Source: Sphaerosporella brunnea (lineage: Eukaryota > Ascomycota > Pezizomycetes > Pezizales > Pyronemataceae). Taken from it: a stretch of 64,000 bases of DNA. The position numbers and the translations under genes are program-made. The stretch covers positions 1-64,000 of the forward strand of contig VXIS01000014.1 of NCBI GenBank assembly GCA_008704415.1, written 5' to 3'. Below the pieces are notes generated by a model. That model was not told the DNA's origin, made no database searches, and worked only from the letters and a program-made list of their open reading frames with translations. How positions within the stretch are numbered: position 1 is the stretch's first letter; the number at the start of each line of letters is the position of its first letter. Positions 12,978 to 25,312 of this stretch are shown here, one piece after another.

Positions 12978-13290
12978 ACGGGTCATGCCTGAGTTTTGGT
13001 GTGTGCTCAGAATTTGTTTTCAGGGACTATCACGGTTCCGTGCTTGTCATATGCATATGCTGTCGTCTGACGAATTGATGGTAAAACTAATGGAAGGTAT
13101 GTCTGACATACATGGAGTTTCCGTGTGCTAGGGAACTTGTAGGTGAAGAGAAATAAAATGAAAAGATATAAGTAAGGTGCTGTGAGATAGTCTGAAACAG
13201 TACGACTCGAGAGAGATTAGAGCGCTACGTGTGTGGGTTACTCGTGCTTGGATCCATCCTTATCACGAAATAGTATTCAACTCTAATTAG
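11803..13290. other. Error-rich left-arm segment near the apex
   Basis: The segment pairs with 13,715 to about 14,986 but is about 200 nt (roughly 16%) longer. The extra length comes from scattered single-base and short insertions. This excess of insertions is typical of raw single-molecule long reads. Beyond the broken subtilase 3' end it holds nothing I can annotate. Confidence 0.8.
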
Positions 13291-13714
13291 AATACTGGCG
13301 CGGCCGAGTGCCAAGCTCCGGATTTTCTGATTGGCCCGCACAACAAAAAAAACCGTGAAAATAAAAACTCGGCCGTCAAAATTCATCGTAAATTGGAAGC
13401 TCCTACTTGTAGTCGAATCCATCGCAAAAAACGCGATCCAGCACCTCCCGGAGGGGTAGCTGGGCGGGGGAGTGGGAGGCTGATGTGTGGCGTTGTGTGG
13501 CAACGCTGGATATTCAGCATCACCGTTTCAACTCATGACGGCCCAGCAAGCCCTCCAAGACGTGCTGGATAGCGTTTTTTGCGACGAATTTGACTACAAG
13601 TGGGAGCTTCCAATTTACGATGAATTTTGACGGCCGAGTTTTTATTTTCACGGTTTTTTTGTTGTGCGGGCCAATCAGAAAATCCGGAGCTTGGCACTCG
13701 GCCGCGCCAGTATT
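13291..13714. repeat. Imperfect inverted repeat at the palindrome apex
   Basis: Arms 13291-13444 and 13561-13714 (154 bp) pair around a 116-nt loop. They differ by one A in a homopolymer and a handful of substitutions, mostly transitions. Unlike the flanking left-arm sequence they are not indel-rich, so this looks like a native inverted repeat. A short open frame (ATG at 13533, MTAQQALQDVLDSVFCDEF...) runs from the loop into the right stem. The matching place in the left stem has TAG where the right has TGG, a G-to-A change. It may be a MITE or a small inverted gene duplication. Confidence 0.7.
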
Positions 13715-13958
13715 CTAAGTAGAGTTATACTTTTCGATAGGAGGGACAGCACAGAGACCCCACAGTGTCTATTCTCTCTCGAGTCGTAATGTTCAGCTAT
13801 CTAGACACTTCACTTTATTTTCATTTTTTTCTTCACTAGAGTTCCCTACGGAAACTCCATGTATCACATAGCTTCCTTGTTTACATCAATCTCAAGACGA
13901 CAGCATATGCATATGAGCAAAGCCGAGACCGATAGTCCCTGAAATTTGAGCACAAAAA

Positions 13959-15596
13959 TCAGGCATGACCGTTATAGATGAGCTCGTTGGGCGTGCCAGT
14001 TCCTCGTATTCCTGAGAGTATATCTTTCAGTGCGAGATCGCGAAGACGCAAGTACAAAGCAGCCACGCGACCATCGTTGAGGAAATTTTCTCGAGCTGCG
14101 ATGGCTGCAGCCACTCCTGAAGCATATGCACAGCCTACATGCAAAATCGTCACTGTCAGAGACGTATCATAATTGTTAAACTCCCAACCATTGACTCACT
14201 CTGAGAGGTACCAGTCATTACTACTGGCCGGTTGTCCTCCAATCCGGTACTCTGAATGTCGGTCCCAGGAGCAAAGGCAGAGACACCCTTTCCAAAGCCA
14301 CTGGAAAGGTTCATGGCATTCTCTTGGGTGCAGTTCCCGACGACGAAAGCGTGCGAGGCCGAGCTGGGGGACTGCTCGTCAACGTTTTTCTAGAATATTC
14401 TTAATTATTATCCATGGACGAGTTCAGTTGAAATACCCACTGTTCGGGAAACCTACCGCTGAGTTTCCTGCTGCGACAAAAACCGCGGCCCCTTGCTCAA
14501 CGAGCTTCCTAATTAGAAAGTTGATCATGCTGGACGGCCTCCCTGCTGTCAAGGAAAGGTTCACAACTGCGACATAACTGTGAGTGAGAGTTGTGGTAGA
14601 GACCCTCATATTCGAGCACATACTAAATTTTGCGCCGGGGTTTGTTTCGACGTATGTGTAGGCTTTCCTCAAGGCCTTGATAATCAGCCATTTGCCTAAT
14701 CATCTAGCAGAGCTAGACATACATTGCACAAAGGATTGTGTGAGTATTGGCTCTCCAGGTCAATGACCTTAATAGGCAGGATGGTCACTTTGCGGGCCAC
14801 CCCGTGACAGCTTCCTGCAATGATACCGGCTATATGAGTACCGTGACCTTCGCGATAATATTAGTAGTATGCCTTCAACCTCCTTATGGGGTCCTATCCC
14901 CTACCTAAGTTGTCGGCACGGTCACCAGAAAAGCTGACAGTCGGCAATACTCGACCGCCAAATTCCTAAGTTACTCGTTAGGTATACATGTGTTCTCGCT
15001 CAAGATACATGGCCATGGCATGACTCACGGGATGATTCTCCTTCACACCACTGTCAATTACGATAACCGTGACACCGTCACCCCCCATTGGGTCGTAGTT
15101 GAAGCTAGTGGGCATCTGATTGGGGCCCCACTCCTTATTCGAAATCCGTGCTAGACCCCAGCAGGAGGTTGGATCCTCCACCTGCGTGTAATGGTGGGCG
15201 CAAGTGGTTATCAATGGTTCCTCTATGAGATCTATAAGCTGAAATAAGAATGTTATTAAAAGCCGGGTTTCTTAACGATTGTAAGAGACTTACTCGATAG
15301 TCCCATCCAAGCCGTTGGCAGATAAGCTCGCCCAGGTCGCAGCGAAACCCCAGCAGGTTCTGTTGGACCCAATATTCGGTCGAAATTCCCTCGCATTCCA
15401 GATGATAGCGCTTCCATAGTGCTCTTGCGAAGCTGCGTATAGCTGCGACAAACTTCTTACGATTTTCCAGCGAAGTCTCTTCAGTAAATGTCCCCACGTG
15501 TTGGCGATCAGACCAAGCTGTCACAATAGGTGCCTGCAGCGAAGAAAAGTCCCACAAAGCAGGGCACGGATTGTGGAACGTCATAGTTACTGTCAC
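13959..15596 (-). CDS. Subtilisin-like serine protease (S8), right-arm copy, open
   Basis: Seven exons on the minus strand (15596-15294, 15238-15029, 14965-14905, 14847-14723, 14675-14457, 14389-14200, 14134-13959) join in frame to 427 residues. The introns are 47-67 nt with GT..AG ends. The catalytic triad is visible: Asp at about 163 in VIVIDSG, His at about 193 in GHGTHIAGIIAG, Ser at about 368 in MTGTSQSCAYASG; the oxyanion Asn is in VFVAAGNS at about 304. There is no signal peptide and the first 100 residues match no domain I know, so this is probably an intracellular subtilase rather than a secreted proteinase K. Its role is unknown; such proteases occur in fungal turnover and incompatibility settings. 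The 47-nt fourth intron is the least certain junction. Confidence 0.85.
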
Positions 15597-17825
15597 TTAC
15601 TGATCGGAACAGGGAGCGAAGTTGAATCAGAAAGCAGGGACTCGGTGCTGTGCTGTGTTGTGAGGAACACAGGAGAGGTGAGCGGTAGGGTGAGCAGGTG
15701 GGCAGTGAGGTTGTAGCAATAGAGGGTATCGAAAGAGCGGATTGAATAGAGAACCACCTGCGATTAACTAATTGGAATAGCAGTCTTGCTGCTGGGCATT
15801 AGGGGATTCAATCTGCGAAATATGTGGTATTTATTTCCTGTGTTTCTTTTTCTTTTCTTTTTCTCTCTTTTCAGCGGAAGAACACTGCCTCAGCAGCCTT
15901 TAACAATGGGAGCCACTACTGCTGCTCGAGGCCGTCTTGCGAAAGTTTCTGCGACATAAAATTGAGAACAGACAGTACTTGTTCCATCAAAAAAACAATA
16001 TATATATGTATGTACCTACAATACAGCACACTGTTGGGGGGGCGTGCAACTGCGTTATTACCGGGATAATACGGTACTCGTCACCTCGCACCACCTCTCC
16101 AACCACCACCTCTCCAACCACCACCTGTCCTACTACTGCACACCTTCTCCATCGCGATAAACTATGGATTTCACATTCAGCAACAACCCTGGGCCCAGCC
16201 CAGACAGCGAGCCGAGCCATGGCTAAACAGGCGAGGCGGCACTTCCAGTTCACTCACGCGGTCTCCCGGGTGTTTTTTTCTGTGTTCAGCTTGCTAGTTC
16301 GGCGATGGGCTGGCTCGGCGCTGAAGGAGTGTGTGTGTGTGTGTGTGTGTGTGTTTGGGCTGGATTCCACTCATGTTGAGGACGTCTATACCTAGTGTGG
16401 CGGTTCTCTCGGGTGGCTTGTCTTCTATGTTCTTCCGATACAATGTTGCATCGCTGTCTTGGAAGTTAAGTAGCTAACATATGGTAAAGGGCCCATGTTG
16501 ACTACGCCATCCGGAAGCTGGAATATACCCATGGGCTGTCGGTATGCCAGTGCTAGCGAACTCATACAACCCCGAACCGGGAAGTCACCCTGGAGACATG
16601 GTACTTAAAGGAGTCGGCATTGGTGCACCAGAAGATATATTCACTCAAATACTCGACCGTCTCGCAACCTATCCGAAGGATTATCCCCTGTGTATGCAAG
16701 CCTTACACCAGCGTTGGACCCAGCAAGGCCTGCACAGGCTTCGGAGGAGCAACCTTATAAAGACTCTCAAGCTTGCTTTGAAGCCGGAGGAACAGGACAA
16801 CTACCCCGCTTCGGTAACAACAGTTACGATGGGCAACCTGGGGGCGTTCAGATACCTTCCTGCCAGGGCGCGGCTTACGGGGCAACACCAGCGGTCACCG
16901 AGGAATGGAAGGCATATTTCGTAACAGGACAAGAGAACCCAGCGGGGTAGAGAATTCTTGACTGATATGCCCACCGGAGATGTGGCACAGAATACTGTCG
17001 GCCGACGGAGACCTTATTGTTGTACGCGACAGCCTTACAAATGAGATTGTTCTCATCGTCATTCGCGATTTCTGTGCCGAGCCTGCGCTCCTCAAGCGGG
17101 CAAATGATATTGTGCAGCATAGGGTACGGATCAAAGAGAGTGTACCCTGGAACTTTCAGCCTTGTCGGCTATACACCGGGCTCGCGCCACTGCCCTCTAT
17201 CATGTGGGTCCATAACCTTTTGTCGAAAGCCACAGTCGTGGACTGTCCGTGAACTCCGGCGGAGATAGAAAGCTTCAACTATCTTTGCAGCTGTGTTTTT
17301 GCACTGATTTGGAATATGACAAAGGCTCTTGTCCCCCAGGGAGTGCTTGCTTGTTAATCTGCGCAATTTTGTGGATCCCAACAAGGCAGCCTTCACCATG
17401 GACGCAAACAACGGGATGAAGTTTTGGGGGATGGAACTACCAGTTGCGAGCGGGGCCAGAGCAAGTGCTGGAGTTACGAAGGAGTGCTTCCAATGCTAAA
17501 CAGGAGAAGCTTGCACCGCTCCTAAGGTGCGTTCGTTATCAACTATGCACGGCTTTGCCACAACGAACGCAAGGAATCAGTCAAGTTACGGTATTGGTGA
17601 AATTGGTGAAATTGGGAGCGGTGCGAGCGGAGGAAGTCCACGCAGCTTAGAATCATAGGGGCAAGTGCAGGTGCAAAAACCTCGAAGCAGCGATGCATGA
17701 CGAACTGGAAGTCCGAGTGCGATTTCATGGGGTTGAAGTGACTGCGATAACCTGGTGGGACAGTAATTGTACTCCACAAGTCCGAATTCCAGCACACCCT
17801 TCGTACTACCGTATGAACTCGGATA
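15597..17825. other. Right-arm mirror of 8976-11,204
   Basis: Reverse complement of the left-arm stretch, including a (GT)n tract at about 16329-16354. Frames such as 16544-16924 and 16690-16950 on + and 16875-17120 on - are open in both arms but show no domain. I find no gene I can support. Confidence 0.5.
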
Positions 17826-18138
17826 CAGTAGAACCTCTCTATAAGAATATCTCGGGACCGGGGGGCGTTGTCTTATATGGCGGGTATTCTTACATAGAGG
17901 TTGGCTTGGCGTACGAGTGATGACCGGTGTTGAGATGGGAAGGAGAACGCCGTGGCACACGGACGATAAAAGGGGCGATAATTGCTTTTTCCCAGCGCTG
18001 CTCAGCCGCACTTTTTATAAGAATACCTAAAAATATTCTAATAAAAAAAATAATCTTATTTCCCATACAAAACCGTCGGGACCAGTCTTATACTGAGGTT
18101 ATTCTTATAAGGGGTATTCTGATAGAGAGGTTCTACTG
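17826..18138. mobile_element. Pogo/Tc1-type MITE, mirror copy
   Basis: Same 313-bp element as at 8663-8975, in inverse orientation, with CAGTAGAACCTCTCTATAAG at this end and TA on both sides. Confidence 0.75.
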
Positions 18139-18434
18139 TAGTACACAAGTCGTTGGAGGTGGGAGTCTTCAATTGAGGCTGAAGGTTCACATTACGTGTG
18201 TTATCAGTTATCAGTTATCACTTCTTTGGTTCATGACAGAGGCTTGATGCAAACCCTGCATGAAGCGTTTCGACCGACCAATAATCGTTTCTTCCACCAT
18301 TTCAACCCCTCCATATTGGGCGGTGTGCTTGCGCGGCCGCCTCTATCTGTAGTATCACCATCCGCTGGCTAGCTCACAAGCACAACAGAAAAAAAAAAGA
18401 GAATTACGTCAAATTAAATATTAAAAGGACACTG

Positions 18435-19788
18435 CTACCCAGAGTTACCCCAATAACCTCTCAACCGCCTCAGCACCCTGCTAAGGCGCTCCGCAGACAC
18501 CTCGAGAGAAGTCGCATCATCAGGCTGGAAACCCTGCTCCCCATCAACACCATGATCTAGGCCGTCATCATGGCCAGCATCTCTATCCACAAACAACGGG
18601 CCAAGGTCAATCTTTGGCGGCAAGATCTCGGTGCACCTGGTCAACTTGCTACGGTCTTGTCCCAGCAACGACATCTGCTCGTGCGCTCTGGCATAATCTT
18701 CGTCCCAATCGTCCTGGTCTGTCTACGAACCGGCTCAAAGTCACGCCTTGTCGTCGGGTGCCGCGCGAACTTGTGGTCAGAGGCGAATCGAAGACGCCTT
18801 CGGGGACGGTATCGTTGAGGGTTTCGCCATAGAAACTGTGGTTGTTGGTAGCTGTTTCGGGCGGGGGGGGGGGGGGAGAGAAGGTGCGGGAGGGTTACCT
18901 TAACATCCCAGATGTCTGGTGTCGTATCCTGGGGTTCTCCAGCTCTGGAGGGGTCGACAAACCTCTGTTTCGCGGTCGAATGGCCCCAATCAGTGCCATC
19001 AAATCTCTGACATTAAACCCCATATCCTTAAACCTGGCCACCATTTTCAGAACCGAGTCGTTAACATCTGGTAGTAAACCCGTCGGATTCCTCCATCTGG
19101 CATCCCGCCTTCCGACCCAGGTCTCGATTACAGGTCCACCGGGACAGACGATGACGCCGAGAATTCCGGTGACGTGGAGAATGTCGGCGTTGCTTACACC
19201 GAATTGGGCGGCAAGAGGAGTGAGGGCGGTCACGATTTGCTGCAGACCGTTGTTGTCGGGGCGTTCGATCTCCGTGGGGTCAATCAGCATAGACCCATCT
19301 GCGCCGCCGTGCGTCCTCCACGAGCTTGAATGGCAAGGGAGAAGGTTCCAGCTGTTTAATTTCTGCGTATCAGCAACGTTCGTCGAGAAAAAACTACCGT
19401 TCGAACTTGCACTCACCATCGTGGAAGGCCAATCTTACAGCCGCACGAGCATTATCACCGCATTGGGCGCCTGGTCTCACTGTCAGTCGACGAATCATCT
19501 TCGATCTTGGCGGAGGACGAGGGAAATACCATCGAAGATCTCCCTTAAGATGTAATCTCGGATCTGGAACCACTTCTTGCACGATCTGTTTCTGGGTTTT
19601 GTGCCCGTGTTCACGGTCTTCCCCGCATTCGTATCCGGGAATTGGACATCGCGGCGGACGGTACGGCGTTCACGGACTGCGGGCTGTTCTTCGGTGCTGT
19701 CACGCTTGGCAAAGACGCATGCTTCGCCCAGCTGCAGGAAGAGCAGGGAGGCTGTGAGGAGGGAGAGGAGCCACCTGGATGAGAACAT
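18435..19788 (-). pseudogene. Class II peroxidase, right-arm copy with frameshifts
   Basis: Mirror of the peroxidase at 7013-8366. One C is missing in the run just before the proximal-His codons (GGGGCC instead of GGGGCCC near 18,983), so the frame leaves GAHST. Extra bases near 18,720-18,735 disrupt the last exon. The rest matches the left copy. Since the left copy is open and the two arms are probably one locus, these are likely consensus errors rather than true mutations. Confidence 0.7.
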
Positions 19789-19849
19789 TGCTGCTGCCTT
19801 GAGAAGAAGCACCACCATGGAGGGCAGGATTTGCGGGGCTCTTTATACG

Positions 19850-22800
19850 GTCCCGGCCCGTGGGGGAGATGATGGCCATGATCGAAGGGTCTCCACTCCA
19901 AGACGGGATAACTTCAGCCCTGACTGACACCCCCGCTGAAAATAGCTTGAATGACTTGTCGCTCGGCGTACCTGTAGCGACAAAACTTTTTTTTTTTAGC
20001 CCCCCTGTGCGGCGAAAAATCAGCCCCACTGGAGGTCGCTACCGATTTTTTGGGCCTGGATACTGGTCTGCTGGCCCTTGGCACAGATCACATTCATTGG
20101 GAGGCGTCGATGCCCAGAGTAGGATCCATGGAGAGTCCCTTTCGTTGAGCTCTTGGCCTGGGAAGGCAACAGCTCATCGATTCTCTCAGTCACCAGCGCG
20201 GCAAAAAAAATGAAAGCAACCACCGGGCCAACCAGGAAACTTGCCAGCCGCGCGCGCAGAGTTCTTCCGTACGGTGTGGCGGTGGCTATTGTGATGCTAC
20301 GAAAAGAAGGCTCTTCTGGGAGCGAAATCCGAGAAAGTTCTACTTATTTTGTTGTTGTTGTTGTCGATCCAGCGCATAAAAGCAATCCGGCGCCTGTCGT
20401 CCCCTGATTCATGCTGGGCCGGGATCGTCAATACTGCGCACTGTGGCTTCCTGGCCGCCCAGGCCACAACAGTTCACCGTGCAGGACCACACACACCGGC
20501 ACTGGCGAATGGGACCCTTCGTGTTGGCAATCCAGTGGTTGTATCGACCCGTGTCGTCGGCAGCCGAATTGAGCTACAGCGTCCCCTCCGGTGAGCAGCA
20601 GCAGCAGCATCAGGCCACCCATTCCGCCGCCGAGAGTTGCTTGGCTATTTGTACTTGTTTTTTTTTTTGTTGATTCCAACAGCAATTTCAACCGTCGATT
20701 TCGAGATCATTGAAACATGGAAATTACTTCTTCCTCCTCCTTTCCCCATCTCCCGGAGAAGACGTTGTTGTCTGGGCGAAGCCAACCAGTGCGGTCGACC
20801 TGTCTCAGACATGCGCAATGACTCGTGTGTCGTTATTTTTAGCTCGTGCGACCCAAATACTCGTGGCCGGCATTTACACAGAACCAAAAAAATGCGGGTG
20901 GGTGGAGATCTCGCGAGACTTTCTCGATCTGGTGATTTTAACCTCAATTGAGCTCAACGGTTTCTCCTTCGAGTACCTTTCAGCCACTTGCTGCAGGTGC
21001 GTTTTTTGAAATGCCACGAGCAGCTGAGATCTGGGGCGGGATGTACCGATCCGTGCGCGGGGCATCTCACAAGCTGGCTGATGGCAATTGGTTGGAGTAC
21101 TCTGCTTCTGCATGAGGCTGAGGCGCATGGCAAGACATTCAGCAGTACTCTAGGGACTTCGCGCGGGTTGAACGCCGATATGAAGCACGTCTTGGTCCTG
21201 GCTTGGTATGGCCAGGATCTATCTAGCAATTTAGTTTTAGTGGTTGTATCTATTCCTCGCTACTGGCAGATCATCCGCTGTGGATCCCTTGATGATCAGC
21301 TGGTGGTAGTGTCGTAGGGTAGGGTCCCAGACGGAGCCACAGCACAAAAAAAAAATGTTTGCATGGCGCTTATCATAGTTCTCAATCCCACAAAAAAACA
21401 CACAAAACAAGCAGTTTCCGGTAAAATGAATTTTACATCACTTCCATACGCACAGAAACCCCCCATTCCGCAGATTCCTCTCGTTCCAGATAACGGATCC
21501 GGAGCAGAGCTACACTGGGGGCTCTCCCAGCTTCGGCTTCTCGTCCCACAAAAACGTGAAAATACTTCTACACCAGATCCCAGTGTCTCGGCTTTTATAC
21601 CCGCGTTCACTATTGCTGCTGGCCTTTTTTTTTTGTTTCCAATTCGCGCGTCTATGCATATCCGAGTACAGATTCGAAGGCCAAGAGGTGAAACATATAC
21701 AGCGACGGTCATACATAGAACTGCGAAAAACACAGCATCTGCCGCAATTTGAGCCCACATGCAGTTGAGCAACAAGGGGCCTGTGCTGCAATTTGGACCC
21801 CCCCCCCACCCCTTCTTTGCGACAGTGGTCAACGAGTGCTGCATGGTGACGCGGCAACACATCATCTCAGATTTGAAGAACCCCCCCCTTCCCCAAGCGC
21901 GGCGTAATATCCGAACAGCGGGACAGAGCGCTCGCTTCTTGATCCAGTTTCTCTGCTTCTTGTCAGCATGTCCTTGAAGCCGGCTCTGCTGCTCACACCA
22001 ATGCTTCTTCTTTGCGATTGAGTAAAGGTCGCGAAAGAAACTACCCGAGTTTTTAATCTACCCACATCCGGTACATGATACCCACACAAGAACCATAACA
22101 TGACAATGCGACGCCAAAAAAAAAAAAGGAATAAGAAATATAGCTAGCACTCGAAATTGCGGGCTGTGCTTCTAATTTTTGCTGAGTTTTTTAGGGGCAA
22201 CAATTGATGAAATAATCCGAACTTGCCGTAAGCCTAACCGTATGTTCCCCCCACCCCTAACCTTGATTTAACCTCCAGTTTAATTCCTACAGGCCCCTAG
22301 CTTTCATCGATCCTATTCACAGAGAATTTTTTTGGCGATTTCTTCCCTTTTTTCTGGTGAGTTTTGGGGTTGTCTTTGTGTTGTGTCCAGGTATTGTGTA
22401 CCGGGTACCGTATTTTTTGGAAGCGCCTTAGGGGGCCGCTAGGTTGCTGGAGAACAAGCGATATTATGCGACCTTGCGAGTTTTTTAAGATTCGACCAAC
22501 TCGGCCTGTTTGGCGACCCATCTACTGTGGTTTTCAATATCATGATAAAGGGTCCAAAAACACAAGAAGCAGTATTCTATTCAAAGTAGTTTTTTTCAGG
22601 TTGAAACTGCGAGATTGCGGGGCTCTACCCCCATCCCACTGGCATCGATACAGCCTGCCACCATCAAGAATCCCGCCACTACCCCTACCGTTGGGGCGTG
22701 CGGTTCCCATGAGATTTCCTTAAAGTCATTTTCAGCCTTTCGGCCTGCTCTAGCCTCAGAACTCAAGATAGGAATCAGCGTCCTCGTCTATTTCGATCCA

Positions 22801-23464
22801 GTCTGCCTAGGTCTTTTGGTGTTCGGGCATGGTGTTTTACTGGCAGTTTCGCCGGCGGGTACAGATGAAATGTGGTGATGCGTGCCGGTGACTCCTCGTG
22901 TCACGAAATCATAATTTCTACATCATTACCAGCTGTTTCTACCAAACGCTCTTGCGCCTGAACCTTCCATGAGATTCGATAGGTTGACCTATTGCTATGT
23001 TCGTCGGTGAAATATAAGATGTTGGATCTAGCGCAGTTTTGACCTCGCGCCGTTAGTCAAAAGTGAGCTTTTGCACCGGAAGGTGAGGGGATGGGTTATG
23101 TGCGAGTGACACATGGTGACTCCGAGATTCGGAGGAGGTAGTCTTTTGGTGCCGGCTGATCTCAAGCAAATTCAGGAAAGGTAAAAGGGTGATGAGTTTT
23201 CCGGCTGCCAGGCACTGAAAGGCCAGTAGGTTGTAAGGTTTTTTTTTTTCTTACGGAGGTTGCGCCCTACCGAAAAGCCAGCCTTTCGCTAGAAAAGATA
23301 CGGTATCTAGATTAAAACTTGGATAAATTTTGGCGGGCATTGTAGACCTTTACTCCCTTGCAATTTAACGGGAATAAGCTACTTGATTTACCGGAACATA
23401 TCTATTGCAAAGAACGATTATAAAGGGTGATCCCACCCCACCCCCTCCCAGGCCAGCCCCATCA
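19850..23464. other. Right-arm mirror of 3341-6950, no gene seen
   Basis: Reverse complement of the left-arm stretch, differing by single bases in homopolymer runs (near 19,905, 19,988, 20,590, 21,630 and 21,790, for example). Those differences change which short frames stay open in each arm, which argues against any of them being real genes. Confidence 0.6.
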
Positions 23465-25312
23465 GGCTCGTCGAATGTCAACAGGGAGCAAAGACTAGTA
23501 TTTTGTGCCCATCCAGTAGCAGGCTTTACCACTGTGGTTGCCCCGTTTCTGGAGTCTGCAAGGCTAAGGGCTCCGTGCCTGGACTGCAATTTCCTCAAGA
23601 GATCATCCGTGTTTGTCGAGAGCAGGTGTAGCATCGAAAGGCTAGAAAGTTTCAAAAACCTGTTTGTTTCCGCTTTCGGTAGCAGCGGCTAAGAGTTCAC
23701 TCGTATGCTCTGGCGAATATGTCGTCCAGTGATTCAAACCAGGAGAACTGCCCGAAAGGTTCTGCGGCGCGAAGAGAAGATCCTCGTACTTGAGCTGCCG
23801 TGGAGTTGGCCAAAAGTAACTCCATGACAGAATTGCTGGTTCCCGTCACAACCGTGATTGAGAGAGTTTTGTTGACGTCAGGTAGCGATTAGTTCCTTCC
23901 TACACCCGCCATTCCCGGCTGCTACCGCCACGACCGCCTCCGGGACACTGAGACTGCTATCATTAGTCAACAGTAAATCAAGCATATGTTTGCCCTTATC
24001 CAAATTTCCTGCCGCCGCGATTATCGCAGCCTCAGTAATGTTAGTATTTTCGGTTGCTAGTAGGAACTCTAACGCCTTCAACCCGTCTCGTCCATTCCGT
24101 GCCGCCGCGGTCAAAACTGGTTCAGTGATCTCAGCATCCTTGTCTTTGGCCAGTAGAAGTTCTAGCACCTGCTTTGCGTACGTCCAGTTCCCAGCAGCAG
24201 CTACCCAAACCGCCTCTGTAATTTCGCTTACGCCGTCTCGTGCCAGAAGGATATTCATTGATTCTACTCCTTTTCCCTCATTTGAAGCGGCGGCTGACAT
24301 GACTCCCTCTGTGATCTTTATGTAGCGGTTCCGGGACAGTAAAGTTTCCAGGAGCTTGTTACCCAGGTTGTGGTTCCGTGTCGTGCGTATCAAAACGCCC
24401 TCCGTGATTTTCAGAAAACTTTCGCTTTTCATGAACCTGTTGACCAATTTCAAGCCATCCCATCTCGTCCGTTCGACACCATGGTCTTCAAAAGGTCCTC
24501 GTCAAGCTTCAAGAACCCATTCCTCGCGACCAATGTCTCCATGATCCTTACCAATTGAAGATGCATATGGAGGCCTTGGCCGAACTTCTAGCATGCTCTA
24601 GCTGTTCGATGAAATGCTTCTTGTAATCCACGATTGTGTTTTCAGATTCCCCGCCACCCAAGAGCTTGCTTTTTTAGCCGTAGGTCATGATTCGAACGTT
24701 CTTGACATCCTGCGGGAGAAAATCTCTCAACCACATACGATGTGTCTCGCTGTTCCTCCAAGACCCAAACGCATGTCCTGCCAGACCTGTTACAGCAACC
24801 ACACTGTGGCATTCAACCCCAAGGTCAGCCATACACTTGTATAAACAAAAAGCAGGATGGATGACAGGAGAGTGTACGTGCTCTGCCACGACGTCCTGCT
24901 CAGGGGCAGTCTAATGGTGTAAGGTCGTAAAAACTATTGTCGATAGACAAGACGTATTTTTCCCCCGGATTCTTCGGCGTCAATGGGGATATTTTTGAAG
25001 TCGGTGGCGGACGCAAGGAGCACAGGGCCAGACTGGGGTTCTGGTTTCAATAGTGCTGTTTTGGTGCCGCCAAAGCAGGCTGGATGCATTCATATATGAT
25101 ACCCTCGGGCAGAACCGGTCCAGTCCCGATCGACCATCCGAAGGGAGCTGAATTCTAGACATGCGGAGACGGAGACAGTTTGGTGAAGCAGAAGCGCGAG
25201 CCTGGAGGGGGGTTAGGCTGTTTACGCTTGCGACGCAACAAAAAATGAAGGGTGATTGCAAATGAGATGCAAAGTAGAAGATATATTATTATTTCCACTG
25301 GCAGAGACGCCA
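23465..25312 (-). pseudogene. Decayed NLR-type gene (TM, hydrolase-like, ITEAV repeats), right-arm copy
   Basis: Read on the minus strand from 25,312: a membrane segment (about 30 residues from the ATG), an N-terminal linker, then a lipase-like N-domain with GLAGHAFGSW, MWLRDFLPQDVKNVRIMTYG and a TAA in place of Tyr near 24,676. Next come helical repeats (ITEGV/ITEAV..AAAGN..LLLARD) with the longest open part at 24,453-23,878. Fragments with LAAATESGNKQVFE and SLADSRNGATTVV, ankyrin-like, end near 23,470. Fungal NLRs of this layout carry a NACHT or NB-ARC domain between hydrolase and repeats and act in non-self recognition; here that domain is missing and the halves are joined directly near 24,560. 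At least one stop and three frameshifts are shared by both arms, so the decay is real. Confidence 0.8.

Noticed and set aside
11803..13290. RIP as the cause of left-arm decay
   Set aside because: Differences are dominated by insertions, which RIP does not produce.
1..13444. A second full gene set in the left arm
   Set aside because: It mirrors the right arm and contains read-like error segments; counting it would duplicate one locus.
20637..21317. A membrane protein gene from overlapping frames in the right arm
   Set aside because: Hydrophobic patches exist but I could not join exons into a consistent protein, and the frames are short.
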